From contig CALLKY010000053.1 of assembly GCA_938083135.1 (NCBI GenBank), forward strand, positions 1 to 44,651: 44,651 bases of DNA, written 5' to 3'. Below the pieces are notes generated by a model. It did no database searches. It was not told where the DNA came from and saw only the letters and a program-made list of their open reading frames with translations. Origin of the DNA: an uncultured Alphaproteobacteria bacterium (GTDB taxonomy: Bacteria; Pseudomonadota; Alphaproteobacteria; Bin95). Made by a program: the position numbers and the translations under genes. Shown here piece after piece: positions 26,372 through 33,911 of this stretch. Numbering within the stretch: the stretch's first letter is position 1; every line of letters starts with the position of its first letter.

Positions 26372-26525
26372 ATTTTGTCCAGCATTGAAAACGCTCCGTC
26401 CCCCATATTGGTCACGGGTGGGGTTAATTCATCGCTACCCCTGGCAATCCGGCCTATCCACTATATTGTTCTACCAGGACAGATATCCAACGCCAATCAA
26501 ACCCGGCGTGGATAGGAGAAACAGT
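26372..26525. other. Divergent intergenic region between the GH8 and HtrA-like genes
   Basis: The 154 bases hold a TATATT (26462-26467) that could be a -10 box for the plus-strand gene, and an AGGAG (26514-26518) ribosome-binding site for it. I see no convincing -35 box, palindrome or riboswitch. Confidence 0.3.
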
Positions 26526-27548
26526 ATGGCCGGCATTGACCGCGCGAACGGCTCTGACTATGGCGATGACGATGACATGGGCCGCGAGCCCGTACAGCCT
26601 GACCTGCGCCCACGCGCAGACCGGCTGGCCTATGATTTGGCCGCCAAAGCGCGCGCCGTATTCACCCTTGAAGCCAAAGTTCCGGCTGACGCTTTCACAG
26701 CGAACAGCCTGGGCGTCGAGCGTGAAGGCAACGCCGTCCTGATCGGCGAGGATGGCCTGCTGCTCACAATCGGCTACCTGGTGACAGAAGCTACAACTGC
26801 ATGGCTGACCGATAGCGATGGCGAGCGGCATCAAGGCGAAGTTATCGGCTATGACCAGCAAACAGGCTATGGCCTCGTCCGCTTAGATAACCCAGTTGAT
26901 GCAACACCGATAAAGCTTGGCTCAGCAGCCGACGCACCTGTTGGTGCCGAGGTAACAGTTGTGGGCGGCGGCGGGTTGGACCACGCAATGTCAGCGCGCC
27001 TACTCTCCAAGCGCGAGTTCGCTGGATATTGGGAATACCTGCTGGATGAGGCGCTGTTTACAGCACCGCCACACCCCCATTGGAGCGGCACGGCGCTTTT
27101 GAACCCTGAAGGCGATATGATCGGCCTTGGCTCACTGTATGTGCAGGATGCCCTGCCCTCCAGCGTATCGCCGCCGGGCAATATGTTTGTGCCAGTGGAT
27201 ATGCTGCCCGCAATCATCGATGAAATGTCTGCTACGGGCCGTACATCGCGGGAACCAAACCCATGGCTTGGTATGTTCGTGACAGAAGCCGATGGCCAAT
27301 TGGTCATCGCTGGCATGGTTGATGGCGGCCCTGCTTCACGATCCAACCTGAAGCTTGGTGATGCCATTTTGGGCGTTGCAGGTGAAGACGTGAGCGATCT
27401 GCCAAAATTCTTCCGCGCACTTTGGGCGCGCGGCCCCGCTGGCGCATCGGTTCGGCTCAATGTTCTCCGGGATGATCGGGTGCGGGATATTGCGGTGCGC
27501 ACTGGCGACAGGCAGACTTATCTGAAGCGCATGCCCGGTCAGCGCTGA
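26526..27548 (+). CDS. HtrA-like protein with trypsin-fold and PDZ domains, apparently inactive as a protease
   Basis: The 340-aa protein has an acidic, signal-less N terminus (1-50), a trypsin-like domain resembling HtrA/DegP at about 60-205, and a C-terminal PDZ domain at about 247-325 (WLGMFVTEADGQLVIAGMVD then GGPASRSNLKLGDAILGVAGEDV). In the protease domain the His position reads TIGYLV (Tyr84 instead of His). The Asp position reads QTGYGLVRL where HtrA has TDLALLK (Gly114 instead of Asp). The active-site GNSGGPL is replaced by HWSGTALL, keeping only Ser187. AGGAG precedes the ATG by seven bases. A cytosolic, non-proteolytic peptide-binding or scaffold role is inferred. The next gene follows after 25 bases. 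Confidence 0.7.
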   Translation: MAGIDRANGSDYGDDDDMGREPVQPDLRPRADRLAYDLAAKARAVFTLEAKVPADAFTANSLGVEREGNAVLIGEDGLLLTIGYLVTEATTAWLTDSDGERHQGEVIGYDQQTGYGLVRLDNPVDATPIKLGSAADAPVGAEVTVVGGGGLDHAMSARLLSKREFAGYWEYLLDEALFTAPPHPHWSGTALLNPEGDMIGLGSLYVQDALPSSVSPPGNMFVPVDMLPAIIDEMSATGRTSREPNPWLGMFVTEADGQLVIAGMVDGGPASRSNLKLGDAILGVAGEDVSDLPKFFRALWARGPAGASVRLNVLRDDRVRDIAVRTGDRQTYLKRMPGQR

Positions 27549-27573
27549 CCAACCAATTTCTAAGGAAATACAG

Positions 27574-27900
27574 ATGTCTGCATTTTTCGAACTTCGCCAA
27601 TATCCCGTCCTGCCCGGCAAGATGGATGAATGGATCAAGATCATGGAAGAGGAAATCATTCCCTTCCAGGTTTCCAAAGGCATGGTGATCTGCGGTAGCT
27701 TCCGCAACGAAGAAAACGACGAAACCTACACCTGGATGCGTCGCTTTGAGAGCGAAGCCCAGCGTGAAGCACTCTACAAAGCGGTGTATGAGACCGACTA
27801 TTGGAAAAACGACATGGGCCCCCGCGTTCCCAACTACCTGGACCGCGCCAACATCGTTGTTACCCGCATCGTCGCAACATCAAAATCCACGCTGCGCTGA
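27574..27900 (+). CDS. NIPSNAP family protein
   Basis: The 108-aa product is a ferredoxin-like alpha+beta barrel (dimeric alpha-beta barrel) of the NIPSNAP type. It has FFELRQYPVLPGKMDEWIK at the N terminus, a central IICG-like strand MVICGSFRNEENDETYTWMR and RFESEAQREALYKAVYET. Bacterial members are small proteins of poorly known function, sometimes linked to aromatic or fatty-acid metabolism. AAGGAAA precedes the ATG. It lies 25 bases after the HtrA-like gene and is followed by a strong terminator. Confidence 0.85.
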   Translation: MSAFFELRQYPVLPGKMDEWIKIMEEEIIPFQVSKGMVICGSFRNEENDETYTWMRRFESEAQREALYKAVYETDYWKNDMGPRVPNYLDRANIVVTRIVATSKSTLR

Positions 27901-27917
27901 CGCCAATTCATCTAACG

Positions 27918-27958
27918 AAAAAGGCCCGCTCCGATGATACCGGAGCGGGCCTTTTTTT
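27918..27958. terminator. Bidirectional rho-independent terminator
   Basis: GGCCCGCTCCG (27923-27933) pairs perfectly with CGGAGCGGGCC (27941-27951) across a seven-base loop. It is flanked by five A on the left and seven T on the right. It can stop NIPSNAP transcripts from the left and hupE transcripts from the right. Confidence 0.95.
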
Positions 27959-27977
27959 ATCAGTATTCGGTAGACCG

Positions 27978-28586
27978 TCAGACAACAGCCTGCGTCAGAA
28001 ACACGGCACCAACGGCGGCGATGCCCATGCCTGCAGCGCGGTGTGCAGCGGACCAGCTCTTGCCGCGCATTACGATCCGCGCGATCGCACCAGCGCCACA
28101 AGCAATGGCCCACTGGGTTACGCTGAAGCTGATGAGATATGCGGCGATCACTGTCTGCTCAGCGCCAACAACGGCTTCTGCGTAGGCATAACCGTGGACA
28201 ATGCCCGCAACAGCGAACCCGGCCATGATGAGGCCTGCCCCCACACGAGCGCCCGTAAAGATCAAACGGCCGGCGATGATAACAGACAGCGCAATCAGGA
28301 TTTCAGCGCCTGGAATAGTCACAGCGCCGAAGTGAATGACAGCGCCCAGAAGTGCCCCAGCGACGAGAGCCAGAGGTGCCGTTAGACCGCGCCCAACCAT
28401 GACGGCGATGATGCCAGCACCGATAATGAACGCCAGATGATCAATCCCGATGATTGGGTGACCAATGCCAGAGAGCAGCCCCTGGGAAATTGTTTCCGGC
28501 ATGGCACCGCCCAAAGGGTGATGTGCCAAGGCAGGTGTGGCGGCGATCACGGCTGCAAGGCCGGTCAGTACAGCGGCTAAACGCAT
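27978..28586 (-). CDS. hupE: HupE/UreJ family metal transporter
   Basis: The 202-aa protein begins with a signal-like helix MRLAAVLTGLAAVIAATPALA ending before HHPLGG, followed by about six membrane helices. The HupE hallmark GIGHPIIGIDHLAFI is at about 39-53, and conserved VAGIVHGYAYAEAV comes later. HupE/UreJ proteins are thought to import nickel or cobalt for hydrogenase, urease or cobalamin. No hydrogenase or urease genes are nearby; an orphan cobB lies 10 kb away. It ends next to the two-way terminator. A hairpin separates it from the SDR gene upstream, so it may belong to that transcript only in part. Confidence 0.88.
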   Translation of the reverse strand: MRLAAVLTGLAAVIAATPALAHHPLGGAMPETISQGLLSGIGHPIIGIDHLAFIIGAGIIAVMVGRGLTAPLALVAGALLGAVIHFGAVTIPGAEILIALSVIIAGRLIFTGARVGAGLIMAGFAVAGIVHGYAYAEAVVGAEQTVIAAYLISFSVTQWAIACGAGAIARIVMRGKSWSAAHRAAGMGIAAVGAVFLTQAVV

Positions 28587-28635
28587 GTCAGTTTAATCCT
28601 TAGGGCTATGCGGAGAATCATTACAGCCTATCCTT

Positions 28636-28654
28636 CCCGGAACCTCGTTCCAGG
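28636..28654 (-). promoter_or_regulatory. Short hairpin between the SDR gene and hupE
   Basis: On the minus strand CCTGGAAC-GAG-GTTCCGGG folds as 8 bp with one G-U pair and begins directly after the SDR stop. There is no T run, so it is at most a weak terminator or an RNA-stabilising stem. Confidence 0.4.
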
Positions 28655-29419
28655 TCAACGCGTATATCCGCCGCCATCTAGCGTGATGACGGTTCCGGTG
28701 ATCATGCAGGCGCGTGGGCTGGCGAGGAATGTCACAAGATCGCCCACGTCTTCGGCTTTTGCGGGCGCTGGGTCTGTCGGGATGCATTCCTCCCAACGGT
28801 CAGCATCGCCGAATTTTTCGTTCGCCTGCCCGCGCAGCATCGTTTCCATCCGATCCGTCAACGTGAGGCCAGGATTGCAGGCGACGACGCGGATATTGTC
28901 CGCCAGCGATACCTTACCGACTGCTCTTGTGAACGCCATCAGCGAGGCATTGCCTGCACTGCCGGCCACGTAGCCTGCGTTCGGGTTTTCACCGGCAGCG
29001 CCAATCACATTGACGATCACACCACCGCCACGGCTGCGCATATTCGCGTAAGCAGCGCGCGTCATGTTCACATAACCGAACACTTTCAGGTCCCAGGCTT
29101 CGCGCCACCGGGGTTCTTCAACTTCGTCCAATGTGCCAGCCGGAATAGCGCCTGCGTTATTCACCAGAATGTCGATATCCGCGAATTCAGCGATCAGCGT
29201 ACGGGCAGCATCCCCGTTGGAGAGATCAACGGCGCGCCATTCAGCATCAATGCCGTGGCTCTGCTTGATCATCTGAGAGGCGCGCACAAGGTCCTCTTCC
29301 GTCCGGGATACCAGGACTGGAATAGCGCCTTCTTCTGCCAATTGCTTGGCGCATGCCAGGCCGATGCCTTTTGAAGCACCGGTGACCAGCACTTTCTTAC
29401 CGGCGATCTGCATATCCAT
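28655..29419 (-). CDS. SDR family protein with degenerate catalytic tetrad
   Basis: The 254-aa Rossmann protein has the SDR cofactor motif TGASKGIG (13-20) and NNAG (87-90), with a C-terminal TVITLDGGGYTR. The catalytic tetrad looks incomplete: the serine region reads NVIGAAG rather than NISS, and the YxxxK pair reads Tyr150-VAG-Ser154, so the lysine position holds serine. SDR subgroups with GYVAGSAGNASL are known to me as a recurring pattern, so this is probably a real subfamily rather than a mutation. It lies 17 bases after the CoA-transferase stop and is the last gene of the cluster before hupE. Confidence 0.8.
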   Translation of the reverse strand: MDMQIAGKKVLVTGASKGIGLACAKQLAEEGAIPVLVSRTEEDLVRASQMIKQSHGIDAEWRAVDLSNGDAARTLIAEFADIDILVNNAGAIPAGTLDEVEEPRWREAWDLKVFGYVNMTRAAYANMRSRGGGVIVNVIGAAGENPNAGYVAGSAGNASLMAFTRAVGKVSLADNIRVVACNPGLTLTDRMETMLRGQANEKFGDADRWEECIPTDPAPAKAEDVGDLVTFLASPRACMITGTVITLDGGGYTR

Positions 29420-29436
29420 GGGGTCAGTTCCTTTGA

Positions 29437-30627
29437 TTAAGCTTGGTGTTGCGTGATGACGCCAGATTGCTGGAGCGCACCGATTTCTGTTTCCGTATAG
29501 CCAATTTCGCTAAGGATCATAGCTGAATCTTGCCCCAAAGCTGGCGCTGGGCTTGGGGCTGCCGCGGGCGTTCCGCTGAAGCGTGCTGCAGGACGGGCTT
29601 GGCGAATGGCGCCGACGCCCGGTTGCTCCATCACCGTAACAATGCCGTTGTGCTGCACCTGCGGGTCATCCAGCATCTCACGGCGACGACGCACGGGCAT
29701 GCACGGCACATCCGCCGCCTCAAGCGCTGCCAAAACCTGGGCAGAGGGTTGGCCTCTTAATGCCGCCTCTATTTCCAGCATGCGTATCTGACGGTTGGCG
29801 GAACGGGCGGCTTGGGTTGCGAAGCGGGGGTCCGTCAGCCATTCGGGCTTGTTCAGCGCACCGCAAAGACCTTCCCATTCCGCATTGGAAACTGTGCCGA
29901 GGGTAATGAACCCGTCTGCCGTTTCAAAAATCATGTCATGGGCACTGGCGGCTGCGGATTGCGTATCATCCGCCACAACTGCAAACGGCGACATGCCTTC
30001 AGGCCAAATGAATGAAAGCATGGCGTCCAGCATCGCCATTTCCACATGCTGACCTTCGCCAGTGCGTGTGCGCGCGAACAAAGCAGACGTCACGGCTTGG
30101 GCTGCATAAATGGCTGTCGTCTTATCCGCGACAAGTGTTCGAACCATCTTTGGCCGTCCGGTTTGTGCATCCGCTTGAATATCCGTCAGGCCAGACAGCG
30201 CTTGGATCACAGGATCGTAGACGCGTTTGCCAGCGTATGGACCCGATGGCCCAACACCGCTGATAGACAGATAAACCAAGCCCGGATTGCGCGCTTTCGC
30301 TGCCTCATAATCGAAACCAAGGCGTTCGATGGCACCGGGGCGAAAGTTCTGGGCGAAGACATCCGCTTGCTCAACCAACCGCCAAAGGATCGCTTTGCCT
30401 TCAGGCTGCTTTAGGTCGAGCGCGATACTGCGCTTGCCCCGATTGCACGCAACGAAACTTGCAGAGAACCCCGGGGACGCTGCTCGCCCATGGCGCATTA
30501 CGTCACCCGATAATGTCTCCACCTTAATGACATCAGCCCCTTGGTCCGCCAGCGTCGCCATGGCGGCAGGGCCAGAGACGACGCTGCACAGATCAATAAC
30601 CTTGATGCCACTCAAAGGTCCGGTCAT
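29437..30627 (-). CDS. CaiB/BaiF (family III) CoA-transferase
   Basis: Family III enzymes move CoA between organic acids through an enzyme-bound acyl anhydride. The 396-aa protein has the N-terminal GIKVIDLCSVVSGP and LADQGADVIKVET, NRGKRSIALDLKQPEGK, and a candidate nucleophilic Asp in VYDPVIQALSGL. Its acid substrate cannot be deduced. It shares a four-base overlap with the upstream GST gene. The context with a glutathione transferase and SDRs suggests catabolism of a xenobiotic, terpenoid or aromatic compound, which is an inference. Confidence 0.93.
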   Translation of the reverse strand: MTGPLSGIKVIDLCSVVSGPAAMATLADQGADVIKVETLSGDVMRHGRAASPGFSASFVACNRGKRSIALDLKQPEGKAILWRLVEQADVFAQNFRPGAIERLGFDYEAAKARNPGLVYLSISGVGPSGPYAGKRVYDPVIQALSGLTDIQADAQTGRPKMVRTLVADKTTAIYAAQAVTSALFARTRTGEGQHVEMAMLDAMLSFIWPEGMSPFAVVADDTQSAAASAHDMIFETADGFITLGTVSNAEWEGLCGALNKPEWLTDPRFATQAARSANRQIRMLEIEAALRGQPSAQVLAALEAADVPCMPVRRRREMLDDPQVQHNGIVTVMEQPGVGAIRQARPAARFSGTPAAAPSPAPALGQDSAMILSEIGYTETEIGALQQSGVITQHQA

Positions 30628-31256
30628 TCGGGGTTATTCGCCGCTTCAGCCGCCAGGTATTGGGGCCGCTCAGCAATCCGCGCTTGATAGTCTGCGAAGA
30701 TATCGGGATAGGGGCATTTATAGCGCTTGGCCCAATTCAAGATCGTCATCATCAAGATATCTGGGCCATAAAATGTATCGCCGAGCAAATATGGACGACC
30801 GTCCTCCATCCGCAGTGCCGCCGCTGTGATCATCCGGTCAAAGTAGGCGCGCGCAGCAGCGTTGGCTTCCGGCGCATGACCATAAATCTCCGGCAGGCCT
30901 TCATGGCGGCGGAGGACATACAGCGACGTCGCGTCCAGCTCCATAGAAATGAAAGACATCCACTCGAAATAGAACGCACGCGCCTTGGCATCTGTTGGGA
31001 TCAGGCGCCGCTCATCCGTTGAATACCGGTCCGCCAGATACATAACGATGGCCGGACTTTCCGTGATGGAGATATCACCATCAATCAACGTCGGGATCTT
31101 ACCGCGCGGATTGACGGCCCGATATTCCGCCCCCTCCATTGGCGGCGTACGGGTTTGGATAGCGCGGGTTTCATACTCCAACCCAAGCTCAATCAGCGCC
31201 CAATGCCCCCTGATTGAGCGGGCTGATTTAACGCCCCAAAGCACACGGTCAGCCAT
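30624..31256 (-). CDS. Glutathione S-transferase family protein
   Basis: The 210-aa cytosolic protein has an N-terminal thioredoxin-like domain (1-80) with SARS near residue 12 as likely catalytic Ser region, the cis-Pro element NPRGKIPTL and the GSH gamma-glutamyl-binding ITESPAI. A helical C-terminal domain follows. ATG 31256 has GGAG eight bases upstream and overlaps the preceding SDR stop (TGATG); the GTG at 31259 is less likely. It could conjugate, isomerise or dehalogenate a substrate of the cluster. Confidence 0.9.
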   Translation of the reverse strand: MADRVLWGVKSARSIRGHWALIELGLEYETRAIQTRTPPMEGAEYRAVNPRGKIPTLIDGDISITESPAIVMYLADRYSTDERRLIPTDAKARAFYFEWMSFISMELDATSLYVLRRHEGLPEIYGHAPEANAAARAYFDRMITAAALRMEDGRPYLLGDTFYGPDILMMTILNWAKRYKCPYPDIFADYQARIAERPQYLAAEAANNPE

Positions 31257-31999
31257 CACCAGGTCTCCACAAATGGGCGAATATCAAGTTCGTGCGTCCA
31301 GGCATCCCGGCCCTGCTGGCTGAGCGTCCAGTAGGCTTCCGCGATTGAAGCAAGGTCCATCAGGCTGTCTGGCGGAAAATTGATATCCTTGCCGCCATTG
31401 GCTGCTTTCCGGCGGGCATGGATGGCCGGACTATCAACACCGCCATCGACAATCAGATGCGCCACATGAATGCCCTCCGGCCCCAATTCCCGCGCCATGG
31501 ATTGAGCGACCGCGCGCAGGCCGAACTTAGCGGCAGCAAAGGCCGCGAACCCTGCACCGCCCCGCATGCTGGCCGTTGCACCTGTGAATAAGATTGTGCC
31601 TTTGCCGCGCGGCAGCATGCGCTTTGCAGCGGCCTTGCCAGAAAGGAAACCACCTTCACAGCCAAGCGCCCAAACCTTGCGGAACATGTCCTGGGTCGTC
31701 TCTGTCAGCGGGCTCTTGTAATTGGCACCGGCGTTGTAGAGCACCACCTCGACGGCCCCAAGATCACTCTCAACCGCATCGAAGAGGGCTTCCAGTGAAT
31801 CCTCCTGCCGTGCATCCGCCGCATAGGCTTTCGCTATGCCGCCAGCAGCATTGATCTCCTGGACAAGCGCATCGGACTTCGCCGGATCCCGCCGCGCCAT
31901 CGCCACACGATATCCACCTTTAGCGAACCGACGCGCAAACGCGGCACCGATCGCATCGCCCGCGCCAATGCCGAGCGCGACTTTTACCTGATCTGTCAT
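31256..31999 (-). CDS. SDR family protein with Tyr-to-Phe change at the active site
   Basis: The 247-aa Rossmann protein has a non-standard cofactor loop GIGAGDAIGAAFARRF and YNAGA for NNAG. The YxxxK pair reads Phe154-AAA-Lys158 (FAAFAAAKFG), so the catalytic tyrosine position is phenylalanine while lysine remains. Relatives with this FAAxAK arrangement and a following SMARELGPEGIHVAHLIVDG block form a recurring SDR subfamily, so activity may rely on other residues. It is the first gene of the SDR-GST-CoA-transferase-SDR run and is divergent from amgK across 98 bases. Confidence 0.82.
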   Translation of the reverse strand: MTDQVKVALGIGAGDAIGAAFARRFAKGGYRVAMARRDPAKSDALVQEINAAGGIAKAYAADARQEDSLEALFDAVESDLGAVEVVLYNAGANYKSPLTETTQDMFRKVWALGCEGGFLSGKAAAKRMLPRGKGTILFTGATASMRGGAGFAAFAAAKFGLRAVAQSMARELGPEGIHVAHLIVDGGVDSPAIHARRKAANGGKDINFPPDSLMDLASIAEAYWTLSQQGRDAWTHELDIRPFVETW

Positions 32000-32097
32000 G
32001 GCAGCAATGGTGCGACATGCAACAGGCGTTCTGCAAGCATTAGCGTGCAAGATCAGATGTGGTCCCGGGCCGCGCGCAATCGTACAATCGCTATGCC

Positions 32098-33132
32098 ATG
32101 AACACACCGCGATTCGAACCCGAAAGAGATGCCGCCCGCGCCCAGTTTCTGGCAAACGCCGGATGGGCAGACGCGCGCCTTGAATGGCGGCCTGGCGACG
32201 CTTCCTTTCGGCGTTACGCCCGCCTTCAAGACGACACCCGCCGCGCTATGCTTATGGACGCGCCGCCGCCGAAAGAAGCGCTTGGGCCGTTCATCATGTG
32301 TGGTGCCATGTTAAGTGCAGCTGGGATTACAACACCGCAGATATTGGCCGAAGACAGCGCCCAAGGCTTCCTGCTGTTGGAAGATTTCGGCGACGCGACC
32401 TTCACCAATTTGTTGGACTCTGGCGAAGACCCTAATCCGCTCTATGCGCTGGCGACGGACGTTCTGATTTCCATTCGCCAGGACCTTGGCGGCCCTCATC
32501 CAACATTGCCCCATTATGACGCTGCCGTTCGTGCAGGCCATGTCTCCACGTTCTTGGACTGGCTTTGGCCAGAATGCATGGATGCACCACCCACAACGGG
32601 TGAGCGCACAGAGTTCACTGCCCTTTGGCGCGATGCACTGCACCAAGCACCAACGCTTGGGCGCGGCTTTGTCCACAGGGACTTCCATGTGGACAACCTT
32701 ATGCGCATAAATGGCCGAGACGGTGTGGCGGCCTGCGGTGTTCTGGATTTCCAGGACGCAGGCTATGGCCCGCTTGCCTATGATTTGGCATCACTGATTG
32801 AGGACGCGCGGCGCGATGTGCCGGCCCATGTCCGCGCCGCATGCCTTGCTCGATACCAAAATGCGGCCCCGCATTTGTCCCCAGAAGATATCGCCGCAGC
32901 GCTTGCTGTTCATGGTGGTCAGCGGCATTGCAGAGTGGCTGGGCTGTGGGTTCGGCTCTGGCGGCGAGACGGCAAACCGGGATATTTGAAGCACATGCAG
33001 CGCACGCTCAATCACCTGGACCACAGTCTTCGCCATCCAGCGCTGGCGGATCTTCGCGCATTCCTGGCCGAAGAGTTCCCGGCAGATGCACGCGCGCGCG
33101 CCGTCAGCCTGCATGAAAGTGCACTGCAATGA
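32098..33132 (+). CDS. amgK: N-acetylmuramate/N-acetylglucosamine kinase AmgK-type phosphotransferase
   Basis: AmgK phosphorylates MurNAc at C1 in a peptidoglycan recycling route that bypasses fosfomycin-sensitive de novo synthesis. The 344-aa protein is an aminoglycoside-phosphotransferase fold. It has a nucleotide-binding GDASFRRYARL (33-43), ELLLEDFGD-like FLLLEDFGDATF, the catalytic loop HRDFHVDN (193-200) and metal Asp in DFQDAGYGPLAYDL (217-230). Its stop overlaps the murU start by four bases. In many alphaproteobacteria a TsaE gene precedes it; here a divergent SDR cluster does. Confidence 0.88.
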   Translation: MNTPRFEPERDAARAQFLANAGWADARLEWRPGDASFRRYARLQDDTRRAMLMDAPPPKEALGPFIMCGAMLSAAGITTPQILAEDSAQGFLLLEDFGDATFTNLLDSGEDPNPLYALATDVLISIRQDLGGPHPTLPHYDAAVRAGHVSTFLDWLWPECMDAPPTTGERTEFTALWRDALHQAPTLGRGFVHRDFHVDNLMRINGRDGVAACGVLDFQDAGYGPLAYDLASLIEDARRDVPAHVRAACLARYQNAAPHLSPEDIAAALAVHGGQRHCRVAGLWVRLWRRDGKPGYLKHMQRTLNHLDHSLRHPALADLRAFLAEEFPADARARAVSLHESALQ

Positions 33133-33911
33133 GCCTAGACGCGGAAACAATCGCCCGAATGGTTCTAGCACCAGCGCCGCCTGCAAATATTCAAAGCGGC
33201 ATGGTTCTGGCGGCAGGTCGCGGCACACGGCTTGGTCCGCTGGGCCTCGCAACACCGAAAGCGCTGCTTGATATCGGCGGGAGCGTCCTGCTGGATCAGG
33301 CATTGGATGCATTTACGACGACAGGCGTCGCCAACAAGGTCGTCAATGCGAGCCACCTGGCAGAACAGGTCGTTGCCCATGTTGGAAAGCGCCAAGGCGA
33401 CGGGGCTATCCGTATTTCCGAAGAAAAGAGCCCGCTTGAAACCGGCGGTGGCGTTCTGAAGGCACTGCCATTACTCGGGACCGAGCCATTCTATGCCGTC
33501 AATGCAGACGTGTGGTGGAGTGGATCGCTCGCGTCCGGCCTTCGTGCGCTGGCAGCCTATTGGCGCCCGCAAGCCATGGATGTGCTGTTGCTTCTCCAGG
33601 CCACGGCAAAGATTGACAGCTATGATGGCCGTGGCGATTTCTACCTGGATGGCCTTGGCCAACTGACCCGGAAGCAGGATGCAGAAACGGCACCGTTCGT
33701 GTTTACGGGCGCACAAATCCTAAGCCCGGCAGCGTTTGCAGGCGTCCAAAGCGGTGCGTTCTCCTTGAATAGGATTTATGATCAGGCGGCAGCGAATGGT
33801 CGGCTTTTCGGCGTTTCCCATAGCGGTGGATGGGCTGACATTGGCACACCACAAAGGCTTACACGGGCCAGGAATGCCGCTGAGGCAGCCCGCGCTCGTA
33901 GATTGCTATGA
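33129..33911 (+). CDS. murU: N-acetylmuramate alpha-1-phosphate uridylyltransferase (MurU-type)
   Basis: MurU converts MurNAc-1-phosphate and UTP to UDP-MurNAc, completing the AmgK recycling step. The 260-aa nucleotidyltransferase has the signature MVLAAGRGTRLGPLG with PKALLDIGG, an ETGGGVLKALPLLG loop and a metal-binding Asp in YAVNADVWW. The 24 residues before the signature are longer than in Pseudomonas MurU, but the overlap with amgK (ATGA) supports this start. It overlaps addB by four bases as well, making one long transcript. Confidence 0.88.
   Translation: MSLDAETIARMVLAPAPPANIQSGMVLAAGRGTRLGPLGLATPKALLDIGGSVLLDQALDAFTTTGVANKVVNASHLAEQVVAHVGKRQGDGAIRISEEKSPLETGGGVLKALPLLGTEPFYAVNADVWWSGSLASGLRALAAYWRPQAMDVLLLLQATAKIDSYDGRGDFYLDGLGQLTRKQDAETAPFVFTGAQILSPAAFAGVQSGAFSLNRIYDQAAANGRLFGVSHSGGWADIGTPQRLTRARNAAEAARARRLL

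Noticed and set aside
26867-27502. 211-codon frame antisense to the HtrA-like gene
   Set aside because: Ser/Pro/Arg-rich shadow of the real gene, which has a good AGGAG and PDZ motifs.
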